A stretch of DNA of 56,995 nucleotides from Xenorhabdus hominickii. GTDB lineage: Bacteria; Pseudomonadota; Gammaproteobacteria; Enterobacterales; Enterobacteriaceae. The stretch covers positions 1-56,995 of the forward strand of contig NZ_NJAI01000012.1 of assembly GCF_002632725.1 (NCBI RefSeq), read 5' to 3'. Position numbers and translations under genes: made by a program. Positions 40,597-49,717 of the stretch are shown in pieces (within the stretch, counting starts at the first letter, position 1; each line of letters starts with the position of its first letter). A model generated the notes under the pieces. That model saw only the letters and a program-made list of their open reading frames with translations. It searched no databases and was not told the DNA's origin.

Positions 40597-43500
40597 TTAG
40601 TTCGTCCTGTCTCTGAGCATTTCTGCGAGTGCATGGCTTGCGGCACCCAGCGGAATATCATTTCTTGGTGCGGGTTGTGCGGAATTGGCGGTCGTATTGG
40701 GATCTTGCCCGTTGCTATTAGCTTCTTTCTGAACGCCGATCAGTTTTTCGAGAGACGCCGCTATTTTTTGCAGCTGGGTAAGCATGGCTTTGTCGGCATT
40801 GCTGGATGATTTATCGCGTGTGACCGGTGTTTTTACCCCACTGGCCGCCAAATCAGTGACGGTAGGCAGACGACTGGGCAGGGTGATCCCAGCGGGTTGG
40901 CGAACCGTGTTAGCCAGCGTGTCTGTCATGCTGTGTACACCGCCAGATACAAAACCGGTGAGGGGATTCAGTGCGCTGGCCGTCTCCTTATTCAGTCCGG
41001 TCTGGCCTAACAGGTCATCTAACAGGCCCCCACTGGAAAAGTCGGGTGTCAGGCTCTTAACGGTATCGGCTGCCATCTCAGACACGGTGTGTAAAAAGCC
41101 GCCAGAAGGCTGTTCTGCCGGGGCTTGATTCGCATTCTTTGCCAGAGCCACCGGCAAACTGCCTTTGTTGTGTGTCGGATCGGAGGATTCTGTCAAGGTT
41201 GGCAACAGATTAGCCATGTTGACAGGCTGGCGTAAGGTTTCAGTCACGCTGTCTGTCATGCCGTGTACGCCGCCATCAATGTGTTGGGACACAAAGCCGG
41301 TGAGGGGGGACAGGGCCCTGATCTTATCGTTGTCTAAACCGATTTTGCCCAGCATCCCGTCCAATATGCCGTTACTGGAAAACCCCTGTGTCAGGCTGTT
41401 AGCCGTATCAGCCACACTCGGCAATACAATGTCAGCCAGTGTTTGCAGCGTTTGTGAAAATCCCCCGGCAGGCGGCTCTGGGGGTGTTTGATGGGCGTTC
41501 TTGTCCGCCATAGCGGGCGGGTTATCCCGGCTTGCCGAGTCTGGCGATGTTGTCATTGCTGACACACGCCCAACAATGCCGACAGGCTGGCGTAGGGTAT
41601 CCGCCACGCTGTCTGTCATGCCGTGTACACCGCCATCAATGTGTTGGGCCACAAAACCGGTGAGGGGGGACAGGGCCCTGATCTTATCGTTGTCTAAACC
41701 GATTTTGCCCCGCATCCCGTCCAACATGCCGTTACTGGAAAACCCCTGTGTCAGGCTGTCAGCGGTGTCGGCCACACTCGGTAATACAATGTCAGCCACG
41801 GTTTGCCATGTTGGTGAAAATCCCCCCTCTGCGGGTTTTTTATCCGCCATACTTGCAGGCGGAGAGCGGGCGGGTAAGGCTTTATTCACTTCATTGACAG
41901 AAACGACAGGTATCGCGTCTTTGTTGATGGGAACAGCGTCTTTCTCATGATTGCCATTTCCAGTATCCGTGGGTTTTATTGCCGATACCGACGGATCTTG
42001 TGGGGGGTTTTGTCTTTGTGCCAGCGGATCATGAACGCGATTTTCGACAAATTTGGCGTGATTCGCTTGGACGATCTGGTCTGCGGGAAGCATGGCCGTT
42101 CGTAATCCGGCCGGCAGATTTTCCGCACTCATCTTCGCGGGGAGTGTCAGCCCGGCATCGGGTTTATTCAGGCGAATACCGGCAACGTTATTGCCGGCTA
42201 ATACCTCGCTGAACTTTTCATCTGCGCGATGACGGGCGTTTTTGAGACTGCCCCAAAAACCCGAATTTTTATCATCTGGCGTTGTCGGTGCGGCGGAGGG
42301 AACCGGTGCCACCGGTGTCAGGTTTTTTTGCGCTTTTGCCGTGGTACTGGCGAGTTCGGGCGCGCTGAATTGATCCGCTGAACTCACGGCTTTCAGCCCT
42401 TTTTCTGCCCGTGCTTTGTTCACCTGTTCCAGTGTTTCTGGGCTAAATTTACCGATCCATGAATTGGCGGATTCGTCACGGGTGCCGATGGCATTTTTGA
42501 TAAATTCGTCGGTGACTTGGGGATTGCCCCCTTCAATGGTTGAAATGGCCCTGATCATCTTTGTCATGGCGGCAGGGTTTGAGAGATCTAATTGCTGATC
42601 GGCGTTCACTCCCAGCGATTTTGCTAAATTAGCAATATAGCCTTCGGTGTGGTTTTCATTTTTCGGGGCGTATTTTGTGATGATCGATTCAACGGTATTC
42701 AGCTTTTGATAACCGGCCGCTTTTGAGGTGCCGTTCGCGTATGACGTGATTTGGTTGGCAAGCGCCCTCATTCCTTCTTCAGGGGTCTCGAACTTCGCAA
42801 ATCGTTGCTCGCCTTTGGCGTTGGCATCCTCAAGACGGGCGCCCTTTTGTCCGACATAAACCAAATTACCAAAGTTGTTATTGCGGAAATTACGGTTTTG
42901 GGCGTTTTTCCCGCCAATATTCAGGCCATCCGTAAAATGATTTTGCGCCGGTGTCGTCGGGGAAAACCCATTAACGGGCACCGTTTTGCCATCGTGCCCC
43001 ATTTCCGTACCAAACGGGGGGATTTGATTGGTTAATTTGTTCACCGCCTGCGTGGTCTGGTCTGCGCCTTCCGTGACGGCCTGCACCAATTCCGCATTTT
43101 CTGCCTGACTTTGCCTGATTTGCTGTGTATCGTCTTCTTTCTTCGGGTCGTCCTTGTCGTCGCCAAACGAGAAAAAATCAAGAACGGCCGTCGCTTTTTT
43201 ATCGATGGCCGTCACGCCGTTATCGATTGTCTTGGCGATGTCACCGGCATCAAAGGTCAGAGCCTCAGAAACACTGTCCATCCCCAGCCATTTAGCCCCG
43301 TCCGCCAGCAATCCCGCTGAACCGGAGACTAATCCGCCCAGATCAGCCACATTTGCGAGGGCATATTCTGTCTGCTGGCGGGTGGTGACATCCTGCCCGT
43401 CTTGTAAACCGAATGTTTCGCGCTGAGCGTCTGTATCGGTAAAACCATCATAGGCATCCCAGCCGACCCCGATCGCCGTCCCCACAAGAGGAACGGCTTT

Positions 43501-45606
43501 GAGTGCGGTTTTCCCCGCAATTTTGCCGGCGGCTTTTTCAGCACTTTTTTCTGTGCCTGCTTTAGCCGCCTTTGTTGCACTGCTCTCCGTGGTTTTTTCC
43601 GCGCCTTTTGTTGCCGCTTTTTGCGTGGCCTGTTCACCGGCTTTCTCTTCAGCACTGTCGAGGATCGCGTTACCCGCCATGATAACGCCCGCTGAACCTG
43701 CGACGGCGGCAGTGGTTTTCACTGCCCCTTTTCCGATGTTTTTTAGCCCTTTTTTGTTTTTTGCCTTGGTTTTTTGGGGGTTCTTTTTATCGTGTCCGTT
43801 AACGTCAATCTCAATGCCGTTGCCCCCGGTGCCTCCGGCGCTGAATTTGGATACCCGTGATTTGATTTTACCCAGTGCCAGCGCAGACAGGATTGCCGCA
43901 CCCAGTTTCCCGCCGATTTTCTTACCGATAGCTTTGACAGCCAGCGCACTGAAGAGCGCCCCCAGAATACCCTCCCCCTTCTTCGCTTTACTCTTATCAA
44001 CGAGGTCTTCAAGCAGACTAATGACTTTTTCATCATTAGCCTGGGTTAATTGGGTCTGTGCCTTAATCGCTTTCGTCTGGTCGTTTTGATTTTGGATGGC
44101 GAAGGCTTTGGCTGATTTTGTTTGTTTCTCACCCCCCCAGGTCGGGACCGGCAGTGTGGGACGGGGGATGGTCGTTTGTTGGGTTGCAGGCTGCGTTTTT
44201 TTGCGTTGACCTTTCACCCAGTCATGCAGCGAAACAACGTTGTTGACCGCATTTGAGGTGACGTTTGCGGCTTCTTTTCCTGCCTGCCAGAACGAACCGC
44301 CCGCAGCACCCACAACATCTAATGCGCTCTGATTTTTCGTGTCAGCCAATGCCTTACCTGACTGTCCAATCACGCCACTGAGCTTACGCAGAAAACCGGC
44401 CTGCATTTTCGTATTGTCTTTTCTTTCCTGCTGGCGGGCTTTGTGGGTTTTGAGCGATTCGTTTTTATCTTTTGATGCGAAACGCCCCGAAGCGGTGCGA
44501 GATTGTTCGGCTCTATTTTCTGTTCTGATATTTTTTGCGGCTATCGACGCGTGTGCTTTTTGGTTTCCATTTAACGCCTTTTTGTTTGCTAAATAGGATT
44601 GAAAGGAAATGGCATTAGGGATCTCTCCTGTACCATTGTTTTTTATCCGTTGGTCATTGGCATGGCGGATGTCGTTTATTGGATTAACGTTCGGTATTCG
44701 TTTTAATTCATTAACTGTTTGTTGTTCATTTGAAACAGAAACGTTTTGTGTTTCTGATTTATTTTCGTTCTGAATTGCATCTGTTTGTTTACTGTTTTGT
44801 GCTCGTTTGTATTTGCTCGTTGTTTGTTGTTCATTTGAAACAGAAACGTTTTGTGTTTCTGATTTATTTTCGTTCTGAATTGCATCTGTTTGTTTACTGT
44901 TTTGTGCTCGTTTGTATTTGCTCGTTGTTTGTTGTTCATTTGAAACAGAAACGTTTTGTGTTTCTGATTTATTTTCGTTCTGAATTGCATCTGTTTGTTT
45001 ACTGTTTTGTGCTCGTTTGTATTTGCTCGTTGTTTGTTGTTCATTTGAAACAGAAACGTTTTGTGTTTCTGATTTATTTTCGTTCTGAATTGCATCTGTT
45101 TGTTTACTGTTTTGTGCTCGTTTGTATTTGCTCGTTGTTTGCTGTTCATTTAGAACGGAAACGTTTTGTGTTTTTGATTTATTTTCGTTCTGAATTGTAT
45201 CTGTTTGTTTACTGTTTTGTGCTCGTTTGGATTTGCTCGTTGTTTGTTGTTCATTTAGAACGGAAATGTTTTGTATTTGTGTTCTATTTTTGTTCTGAAT
45301 TGCATTCGTTTGGTTATTGATTGAATTTTGAATGTCGTTAACTGAATGTGTATCTCCCGAAGGTGTTTTTTCCGCCTCTATGAGTTTTACACCAAGGGTA
45401 TTAGGCTGGGTGTTTTTTGATACCCGGCGTGGGGGGCGGCTGATAATTAATCCATTGCCATCCGCCTTGGTTTTGTCGTTTTTGCTGAACAGGGTGCGGA
45501 TATCTGTCCGGATAGCCGCGAGTGCGGATAATTCGGCGTCACTGGCTTTTTCAATCGCATTGATGATGCGCTCCTGTTCGGGTAACGCTAAGGCTGTGTT
45601 GACCAT
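40597..45606 (-). CDS. sit: Tape-measure protein with lytic transglycosylase-like domain (P1 Sit-like)
   Basis: The 1669-residue protein is far longer than P1 Sit (about 1140). From the N-terminus: residues 90-300 are six 35-residue Gln/Asn/Lys repeats; 430-600 are helical with a small-residue hydrophobic stretch (KTTAAVAGSAGVIMAGNAIL); around 903-1050 there is a muramidase-like domain (NRNFRNNNFGNLVYVGQKGA, FETPEEGMRALANQI, YAPKNENHTEGYIANLAKSLGV); and 1290-1580 hold three diverged 120-residue repeats (FSSNGMLDGMRGKIGLDNDKIRALSP type). The R-N-N-N-P/F-G-N-L motif marks virion peptidoglycan hydrolases that open the wall at DNA injection. It is ended by the gp25-like gene. Confidence 0.85.
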   Translation of the reverse strand: MVNTALALPEQERIINAIEKASDAELSALAAIRTDIRTLFSKNDKTKADGNGLIISRPPRRVSKNTQPNTLGVKLIEAEKTPSGDTHSVNDIQNSINNQTNAIQNKNRTQIQNISVLNEQQTTSKSKRAQNSKQTDTIQNENKSKTQNVSVLNEQQTTSKYKRAQNSKQTDAIQNENKSETQNVSVSNEQQTTSKYKRAQNSKQTDAIQNENKSETQNVSVSNEQQTTSKYKRAQNSKQTDAIQNENKSETQNVSVSNEQQTTSKYKRAQNSKQTDAIQNENKSETQNVSVSNEQQTVNELKRIPNVNPINDIRHANDQRIKNNGTGEIPNAISFQSYLANKKALNGNQKAHASIAAKNIRTENRAEQSRTASGRFASKDKNESLKTHKARQQERKDNTKMQAGFLRKLSGVIGQSGKALADTKNQSALDVVGAAGGSFWQAGKEAANVTSNAVNNVVSLHDWVKGQRKKTQPATQQTTIPRPTLPVPTWGGEKQTKSAKAFAIQNQNDQTKAIKAQTQLTQANDEKVISLLEDLVDKSKAKKGEGILGALFSALAVKAIGKKIGGKLGAAILSALALGKIKSRVSKFSAGGTGGNGIEIDVNGHDKKNPQKTKAKNKKGLKNIGKGAVKTTAAVAGSAGVIMAGNAILDSAEEKAGEQATQKAATKGAEKTTESSATKAAKAGTEKSAEKAAGKIAGKTALKAVPLVGTAIGVGWDAYDGFTDTDAQRETFGLQDGQDVTTRQQTEYALANVADLGGLVSGSAGLLADGAKWLGMDSVSEALTFDAGDIAKTIDNGVTAIDKKATAVLDFFSFGDDKDDPKKEDDTQQIRQSQAENAELVQAVTEGADQTTQAVNKLTNQIPPFGTEMGHDGKTVPVNGFSPTTPAQNHFTDGLNIGGKNAQNRNFRNNNFGNLVYVGQKGARLEDANAKGEQRFAKFETPEEGMRALANQITSYANGTSKAAGYQKLNTVESIITKYAPKNENHTEGYIANLAKSLGVNADQQLDLSNPAAMTKMIRAISTIEGGNPQVTDEFIKNAIGTRDESANSWIGKFSPETLEQVNKARAEKGLKAVSSADQFSAPELASTTAKAQKNLTPVAPVPSAAPTTPDDKNSGFWGSLKNARHRADEKFSEVLAGNNVAGIRLNKPDAGLTLPAKMSAENLPAGLRTAMLPADQIVQANHAKFVENRVHDPLAQRQNPPQDPSVSAIKPTDTGNGNHEKDAVPINKDAIPVVSVNEVNKALPARSPPASMADKKPAEGGFSPTWQTVADIVLPSVADTADSLTQGFSSNGMLDGMRGKIGLDNDKIRALSPLTGFVAQHIDGGVHGMTDSVADTLRQPVGIVGRVSAMTTSPDSASRDNPPAMADKNAHQTPPEPPAGGFSQTLQTLADIVLPSVADTANSLTQGFSSNGILDGMLGKIGLDNDKIRALSPLTGFVSQHIDGGVHGMTDSVTETLRQPVNMANLLPTLTESSDPTHNKGSLPVALAKNANQAPAEQPSGGFLHTVSEMAADTVKSLTPDFSSGGLLDDLLGQTGLNKETASALNPLTGFVSGGVHSMTDTLANTVRQPAGITLPSRLPTVTDLAASGVKTPVTRDKSSSNADKAMLTQLQKIAASLEKLIGVQKEANSNGQDPNTTANSAQPAPRNDIPLGAASHALAEMLRDRTN
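41218..41830. repeat. Duplicated 360-bp-spaced segment in tape-measure 3' half
   Basis: About 250 bp at 41218-41470 recurs at 41578-41830 with few changes and a 360-bp offset (120 codons). A third, diverged copy lies nearer the 3' end. The repeats encode TLADIVLPSVADTANSLTQG and related segments. Each repeat would change tail length if gained or lost. Confidence 0.8.
44721..45350. repeat. 105-bp tandem repeats in tape-measure 5' part
   Basis: Units start at 44721, 44826, 44931, 45036, 45141 and 45246, each exactly 105 bp (35 codons). The first four are almost identical, the last two diverged (AACGG for ACAG). They encode NEQQTTSKYKRAQNSKQTD and related sequence. Frame is preserved. Confidence 0.93.
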
Positions 45607-45621
45607 TTCTCTCTCTCACCA

Positions 45622-45825
45622 TCACGTATTTTTTTTGAATTTTTCTTCTAACGCTTCATTCATTTTGAAGGCTCGCCACTCCGGTAGCCGGTCTATATCG
45701 CCCGTGGGTTGATTGCCGTAGAGCGCCAGATTAGTGGTTAATACCAGCCAGCCATTGAGATCTAAAGTCTGGAAAGAAGTGGTGATTCCGAAAGGGCGTG
45801 TACAGCTGAGTATATTTGGCCGCAC
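45622..45825 (-). CDS. Frameshifted C-terminal extension of the tail-assembly gene
   Basis: 67 codons in the +1 frame, overlapping the end of the 45731-46561 gene and ending 15 bases before the tape-measure start. Encodes NGWLVLTTNLALYGNQPTGD and EWRAFKMNEALEEKFKKNT. Its only start-like codon (GTG 45825) abuts AAGGAGG, too close for initiation. Fusion by +1 slip at CCC-TTT-CGG (45788-45796) gives AAKYTQLYTPF-GITTSFQ. It is therefore either a programmed +1 (or -2) frameshift product, as known for tail chaperones encoded before the tape measure, or a one-base deletion/insertion. Confidence 0.6.
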   Translation of the reverse strand: MRPNILSCTRPFGITTSFQTLDLNGWLVLTTNLALYGNQPTGDIDRLPEWRAFKMNEALEEKFKKNT

Positions 45826-46561
45826 CCTCCTTACCTGAATCAGGGCAACGGTGTTTGGGTAACAGCAGGTGAGCCGTGCCTTTTTCTATTTTCATCGCCA
45901 GCCCGTGCGCAAGACGGCGGTTCATCAGTTCAATACTGGCAACTAACGGGGAGAATTCAGTATCCAGCGCCATTCGCTTGATCAGTTCGTAACGGCTTTG
46001 GGCGGCCGCCATAAAATCTGCCGGCTGCGCATTTAAATGAGCCTGGTGTGTTAATTCCATGATCCTGAGATTAATCAGTTCATCGTTATAAGCCGGCTCA
46101 GTCGGGGCGGGCAGACTATTACGGGCGGTTTCGAGATGTTCCATTGCACGGCCATCCAATGGCTTTAATACCCAATCATGGGATTGGCCGCTGACGGGGA
46201 TCGCGACGGTTTCAACGGGTTCAATGGTCAGTACCCCTGCCGTTATATCCAGCGCCCTTGCATCGTAATCGTAATAGTGCTCTTTTTTGCAATGAGCGCA
46301 CTCATAGGAAACGGTTAATGTCGTGTCGATTCTGGAATTACAGAAGATCCACCATAAGGCCGTGCGGCGGTCTTGCGCTGTCCAAAGGGCCGCATCATGC
46401 TGGTTTTCTTTGTACTGGATTTCGTTCAGATAGCGGGTGGTCAGTGCTTCTTCTTGCTCCGGATCAGCACCGCTGTAGGCCATCGCCTCGGATACGGTCG
46501 GCATCCGGAAGCGAATTTCGATACCGGGATTAGAGGGGAGGGGGAAATCAGGAATTTGCAT
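45731..46561 (-). CDS. Tail assembly protein / baseplate hub protein upstream of tape measure (P1 PmgB position)
   Basis: 276 residues with RFRMPTVSEAMAYSGADPEQEEALTTRYL at the start, and a CxxC pair (YECAHCKKEHYYDYDA), in the style of T4 baseplate-hub and chaperone proteins. The last 15 residues in this frame are replaced if the ribosome shifts to the overlapping frame at 45788-45796. It lies between tub-like and sit-like genes. In most tailed phages the gene in front of the tape measure makes the tail assembly chaperone with a frameshifted longer form. Confidence 0.65.
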   Translation of the reverse strand: MQIPDFPLPSNPGIEIRFRMPTVSEAMAYSGADPEQEEALTTRYLNEIQYKENQHDAALWTAQDRRTALWWIFCNSRIDTTLTVSYECAHCKKEHYYDYDARALDITAGVLTIEPVETVAIPVSGQSHDWVLKPLDGRAMEHLETARNSLPAPTEPAYNDELINLRIMELTHQAHLNAQPADFMAAAQSRYELIKRMALDTEFSPLVASIELMNRRLAHGLAMKIEKGTAHLLLPKHRCPDSGKEGAAKYTQLYTPFRNHHFFPDFRSQWLAGINH

Positions 46562-46572
46562 ACATAATCCGT

Positions 46573-47295
46573 TTAAAATTTAATAATGTTACTGTTAGAA
46601 CTTCCCGCCCCTGCCGCCGCATCGCGTAGAGCGCCACCCACCATTGAGACAACACCGGGTTCAATCGATGACGTTTTAATAAAGGTCAGCGGGTAGGCGA
46701 GAAATTCGGTCACCTGGTCACGCGACCGCGTTGTTTCTCCGCGAGAGACCGGGAAAACGTCAAATTCACTCTCCAGATCAAGGCCCCCGTTTTGCATCAC
46801 GCGATAGAGACGTATTCCCATCGCATACTGAGCAGGAAGATTGACAGTACCGTCACTGTTGGTGACGCGATTTGCTCTTTCATCAAACCAACGTGCAATG
46901 GCGCCTTCTTCAGAATCACGCACGGTAATGGTGATGGTGCCGGCTTCCCGATGGGTGGGTTTGTTGAAAACGACCGCCCCTATCTGTTTGGCCTCTGTTT
47001 CTATCGTGATGGAATCGTAAGTGATGTCTTTGGCAAACATATCTAAGCCATTGAGTCCGTCGGCTTCGATAGCCCATTGCCAGCCCTGTGCATAACGAAT
47101 ACGCAGGGCTGAGTGGACAATGGATTTTGCCTTGCTCAGTTCCGCATTCAGGCTTCCCGCGCCGCCAACGCTACCGGCGATCATTGACGTGGAACGCTCT
47201 AACACCTTGCTGATAAAATGGTTGCCAGCGGCTTTGCCAACGCTGGACAGGCTGTTGTAACCTAGCGACTTGCCTACGCCGCTGAAGATCCCCAT
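46573..47295 (-). CDS. Tail tube-fold protein (P1 Tub position)
   Basis: 240 residues: KDITYDSITIETEAKQIGAVVFNKPTHREAGTITITVRDSEEGAIARWFDER, then EFDVFPVSRGETTRSRDQVTEFLAYPLTF. Two strands with TITVRD and the ARWFDE helix are the tube/gp19-like or baseplate gp54-like fold. A Gly/Ala-rich N-terminus precedes it. P1 order places tub here, next to pmgB and sit. Which of the tube-like genes at 46.5-48.9 kb makes the main tube is not certain. Confidence 0.6.
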   Translation of the reverse strand: MGIFSGVGKSLGYNSLSSVGKAAGNHFISKVLERSTSMIAGSVGGAGSLNAELSKAKSIVHSALRIRYAQGWQWAIEADGLNGLDMFAKDITYDSITIETEAKQIGAVVFNKPTHREAGTITITVRDSEEGAIARWFDERANRVTNSDGTVNLPAQYAMGIRLYRVMQNGGLDLESEFDVFPVSRGETTRSRDQVTEFLAYPLTFIKTSSIEPGVVSMVGGALRDAAAGAGSSNSNIIKF

Positions 47296-47309
47296 TGATG
47301 CCTCCTTAT

Positions 47310-47864
47310 TTACGGCATTAAACTGGCGCCGGTGATAATGGCGCGGTTCGCCGCCATTTTGTCTTCCAGATCGATTTTACGTTGGTACAGGGTGGTTTCA
47401 TCAGGCAGGTGACTGATATCCAGTTTGCCCGCCGCCGACACCCGCCGCTTACGTTCCGTGTTTTGAATATCGATCAGGCATTCAAGGTAGTTTTCCAGTA
47501 CACCGCAAATGCCGGGGGGAATAACCCACTTGTCTAAGTCGCAATCGCGCATATTGACGAGATACACCAGCGTAAAGGGGTAGCGCTCATCGCCCATCAA
47601 ATCAAGCTGGAGGGCGTCCTCATAAGGTTCAGCAAAGACGAGGGCGCTACGGTGATCCATGACATGGACTAACTCAAGATAATCATCCGGATAGGGCAGG
47701 GATACCCCCGCCGCTTTCGCTAAATGCATCCGTTTAATGAGTCCTGCGCGATCTTGGTATTCTGTCAGTGCCTTAACCAGCATCCCTTTTAACGTATCGT
47801 CTTCAACAACAAGGAGCGGCCTGAATCGCGTTTTAACAGAATCTAAGAGTTGCCTCGGTGTCAT
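47310..47864 (-). CDS. Virion/neck-associated hypothetical protein (184 aa)
   Basis: LLDSVKTRFRPLLVVEDDTLKGMLVKALTEYQDRAGLIKRMHL with a hydrophobic beta segment (DALQLDLMGDERYPFTLVYLVNM) and a helical C-terminus. Reminiscent of head-tail connector or neck proteins in helix content. Position suggests P1 PmgC/PmgF. No domain was confirmed. Confidence 0.5.
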   Translation of the reverse strand: MTPRQLLDSVKTRFRPLLVVEDDTLKGMLVKALTEYQDRAGLIKRMHLAKAAGVSLPYPDDYLELVHVMDHRSALVFAEPYEDALQLDLMGDERYPFTLVYLVNMRDCDLDKWVIPPGICGVLENYLECLIDIQNTERKRRVSAAGKLDISHLPDETTLYQRKIDLEDKMAANRAIITGASLMP

Positions 47865-47867
47865 GGA

Positions 47868-48359
47868 TTATTCCTGCCAGTTGTACACAGCCCGCATAGA
47901 AGGACGAACGACCGCCGTGACATCTTCAGACGCCAAATCCACGGCATCGCAGTACAATTTCACCATTTCATAGGCCCGGATCGGCTGACCCCATTCGCCC
48001 GCTTTCGATTCACTGGCAAGGTAAATATCGATATCGATATAAGCCTTTTCCAATACCCACTCTTTGACGGCGGCCAACACCACGCCGTCGATGGTTTCTG
48101 CGCACTGAAACTGGAATTCACCCTGATTTCTAAAGACACCGTGCTGGTTTATTTTCACACCGGAAGGCGCATAATCCTCGACATCTTCACGGGTAAATTC
48201 GCCCAGCTGCGTTGTGCGGATCAGAATGGATAAATGCTCATACCCTTTGATGACCATCCAATAATCCGCGCCGATGAGTCGTTCTCCCGCCGCTTTTGAT
48301 TGGTTAAACCGTTTTTTCAGAAACGCCTTATTCGCTTTACTATTACTGAAACCAGCCAT
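47868..48359 (-). CDS. Tail tube-like baseplate protein (163 aa)
   Basis: ADYWMVIKGYEHLSILIRTTQLGEFTREDVEDYAPSGVKINQHGVFRNQGEFQFQCAETIDGVVLAAVKEWV, ending VVRPSMRAVYNWQE. The R-T-T-Q-L-x-E-F...G-x-x-x-N-Q-H-G and E-T-I-x-G-x-V-L-A-x-L-x-E-W-V pattern is a tail-tube or tube-initiator type. It matches the region of P1 bplB. It starts three bases before the next gene. Confidence 0.6.
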   Translation of the reverse strand: MAGFSNSKANKAFLKKRFNQSKAAGERLIGADYWMVIKGYEHLSILIRTTQLGEFTREDVEDYAPSGVKINQHGVFRNQGEFQFQCAETIDGVVLAAVKEWVLEKAYIDIDIYLASESKAGEWGQPIRAYEMVKLYCDAVDLASEDVTAVVRPSMRAVYNWQE

Positions 48360-48371
48360 TCATTAACTCCA

Positions 48372-48947
48372 TTAAATAAACATGTAAGGGATTTCGGACT
48401 TGTTTTGCACCTGCATACCTGACAGTGAAAGCGTCACCGTGTTATGGGTGTAGTAACCTTCCGCTGTTCTGGGGGCGTCCAGTTCGAAACTCACTTCCTG
48501 AATCACAACATCAGTGAGTTTTAACCGACGTCCGATATCGATCACCACCGGCTCCGGGCGTCTTCCGCCCGGCATGACCATCCCTAATTCAGGCGAGGCC
48601 ATTTGTAATAACGTCATAATGGCTGACTGAACTTCGATCTGAGCGTCCTGTTTCGCCATAAAATGCAACGGCAGGGTGATTTGCGGGGGTTTTTGACCCT
48701 GCCAAACCATCAGCGAGTTAATACGGGTAACGGACGTGCTGTCTGTCATGACCTGTGCGCCATTGGCGAGCGTGGATATCCCGGCCATTGACCCAATTGA
48801 ATCATTTTCGAAAGGCGATTCCCAAAGGGACTGAAGCGTCGCCATTGCACCATCACCGATATAGCCCACCACCATCGATTCCGTGTTAGTGATATAAGCT
48901 TTTAGAAATGGGCTGATCCCATCTGGCATAATGGCACCACAAACCAT
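48372..48947 (-). CDS. Tail/baseplate protein (191 aa)
   Basis: MVCGAIMPDGISPFLKAYITNTESMVVGYIGDGAMATLQSLWESPFENDSIGS, then a domain with SLMVWQGQKPPQITLPLHFMAKQDAQIEV and a tube-like strand VIQEVSFELDAPRTAEGYYTHNTVTLSLSG. No family was pinned down. It belongs to the tail gene cluster of P1 (bplB/pmgG area). Confidence 0.5.
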   Translation of the reverse strand: MVCGAIMPDGISPFLKAYITNTESMVVGYIGDGAMATLQSLWESPFENDSIGSMAGISTLANGAQVMTDSTSVTRINSLMVWQGQKPPQITLPLHFMAKQDAQIEVQSAIMTLLQMASPELGMVMPGGRRPEPVVIDIGRRLKLTDVVIQEVSFELDAPRTAEGYYTHNTVTLSLSGMQVQNKSEIPYMFI

Positions 48948-48989
48948 GAAATTCCCCTTATCCCCCCGCCGTTCAGCGGGGGGGTGTGA

Positions 48990-49700
48990 TTACAATCCGC
49001 GTTTTTTACGTATGAGGTTGGACTTTTTGCGGGCTTTCCTGGCCGACGCGGTTTGCGCTTTCATGCGGGCTTTTTTCAGCGCACTTTTCTGTGCCGCACT
49101 TAAACGGCGCGGACGGGGGCGCTTGCGGATCAGCTTAACGACACCCTCGCGTACCACTTTGATGCTGGCTTCCATCATGGCGCCGTCATCCCCCCCCGTG
49201 ACCGAAAATTCCGCAATAATGTCGTCTTCATCATCGGGTGAAATGTCAATAGCAGAAAGAACGGCATCCGCCGCCTCATCATCGGCATTGTCGATCATGG
49301 CCGTCACATCACCTTGATCGGCCCCCATTGAAACTGTCGCGTCCGCCATGAACCCTAACCACATGTTGTAGTCGTCGATTTGCTCATCAGTGAGGTCATC
49401 ATCGTTATCCTGAAGCAGATCAGCCAGTCCCAGTGCGAATTCATCAAAGGAATCGAACGTGCCTTCACCATTCTGAACCCAGTCAATCACTGCGGCAGCG
49501 GCAATCCCACGGGCGTCTTGTTCGGCCTTTTTATACACGGCTTCCAGCAGCATCTCATCCCCAGCGGAAGGCCGCGATTGATGATTACCCACGGGGTGAG
49601 CCTGATTGGATTCCATCATCGCCACCTGACCGGCTGGCGTTGCGAATGCCCTTAAACGGGAATGAAGCAGCACACCGCGTGTGAACATGCCTTTACTCAT
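48990..49700 (-). CDS. Acidic virion protein with very basic C-terminus (P1 gp21 position)
   Basis: The start at ATG 49700 follows AAGGAGG with good spacing; the frame extends six codons further. Residues 70-165 are acidic (DEFALGLADLLQDNDDDLTDEQIDDYNMWLGFMADATVSMGAD), and the last 55 are Arg/Lys-rich (IRKRPRPRRLSAAQKSALKKARM, ARKARKKSNLIRKKRGL). This looks like a scaffold or internal DNA-associated head protein. It lies just after the sheath gene, where P1 has gene 21. Function unknown. Confidence 0.5.
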   Translation of the reverse strand: MSKGMFTRGVLLHSRLRAFATPAGQVAMMESNQAHPVGNHQSRPSAGDEMLLEAVYKKAEQDARGIAAAAVIDWVQNGEGTFDSFDEFALGLADLLQDNDDDLTDEQIDDYNMWLGFMADATVSMGADQGDVTAMIDNADDEAADAVLSAIDISPDDEDDIIAEFSVTGGDDGAMMEASIKVVREGVVKLIRKRPRPRRLSAAQKSALKKARMKAQTASARKARKKSNLIRKKRGL

Positions 49701-49717
49701 TTTGATTACCTCCTTCA

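Noticed and set aside
41165..41950. Plus-strand ORFs opposite the 360-bp-spaced tape-measure repeats
   Set aside because: They repeat in the same places as the real minus-strand gene and have no independent support.
43499..44089. Plus-strand 196-aa Ala/Phe-rich ORF that could be a membrane protein
   Set aside because: Complement of Ala/Lys/Gly-rich coding sequence of the tape-measure protein, with no promoter or ribosome-binding site.
44730..45320. Plus-strand hydrophobic ORF of 196 aa with repeated membrane-like segments
   Set aside because: It is the antisense shadow of the 105-bp repeats in the tape-measure gene. Its hydrophobicity comes from complementing Gln/Asn/Lys codons and it has no ribosome-binding site.
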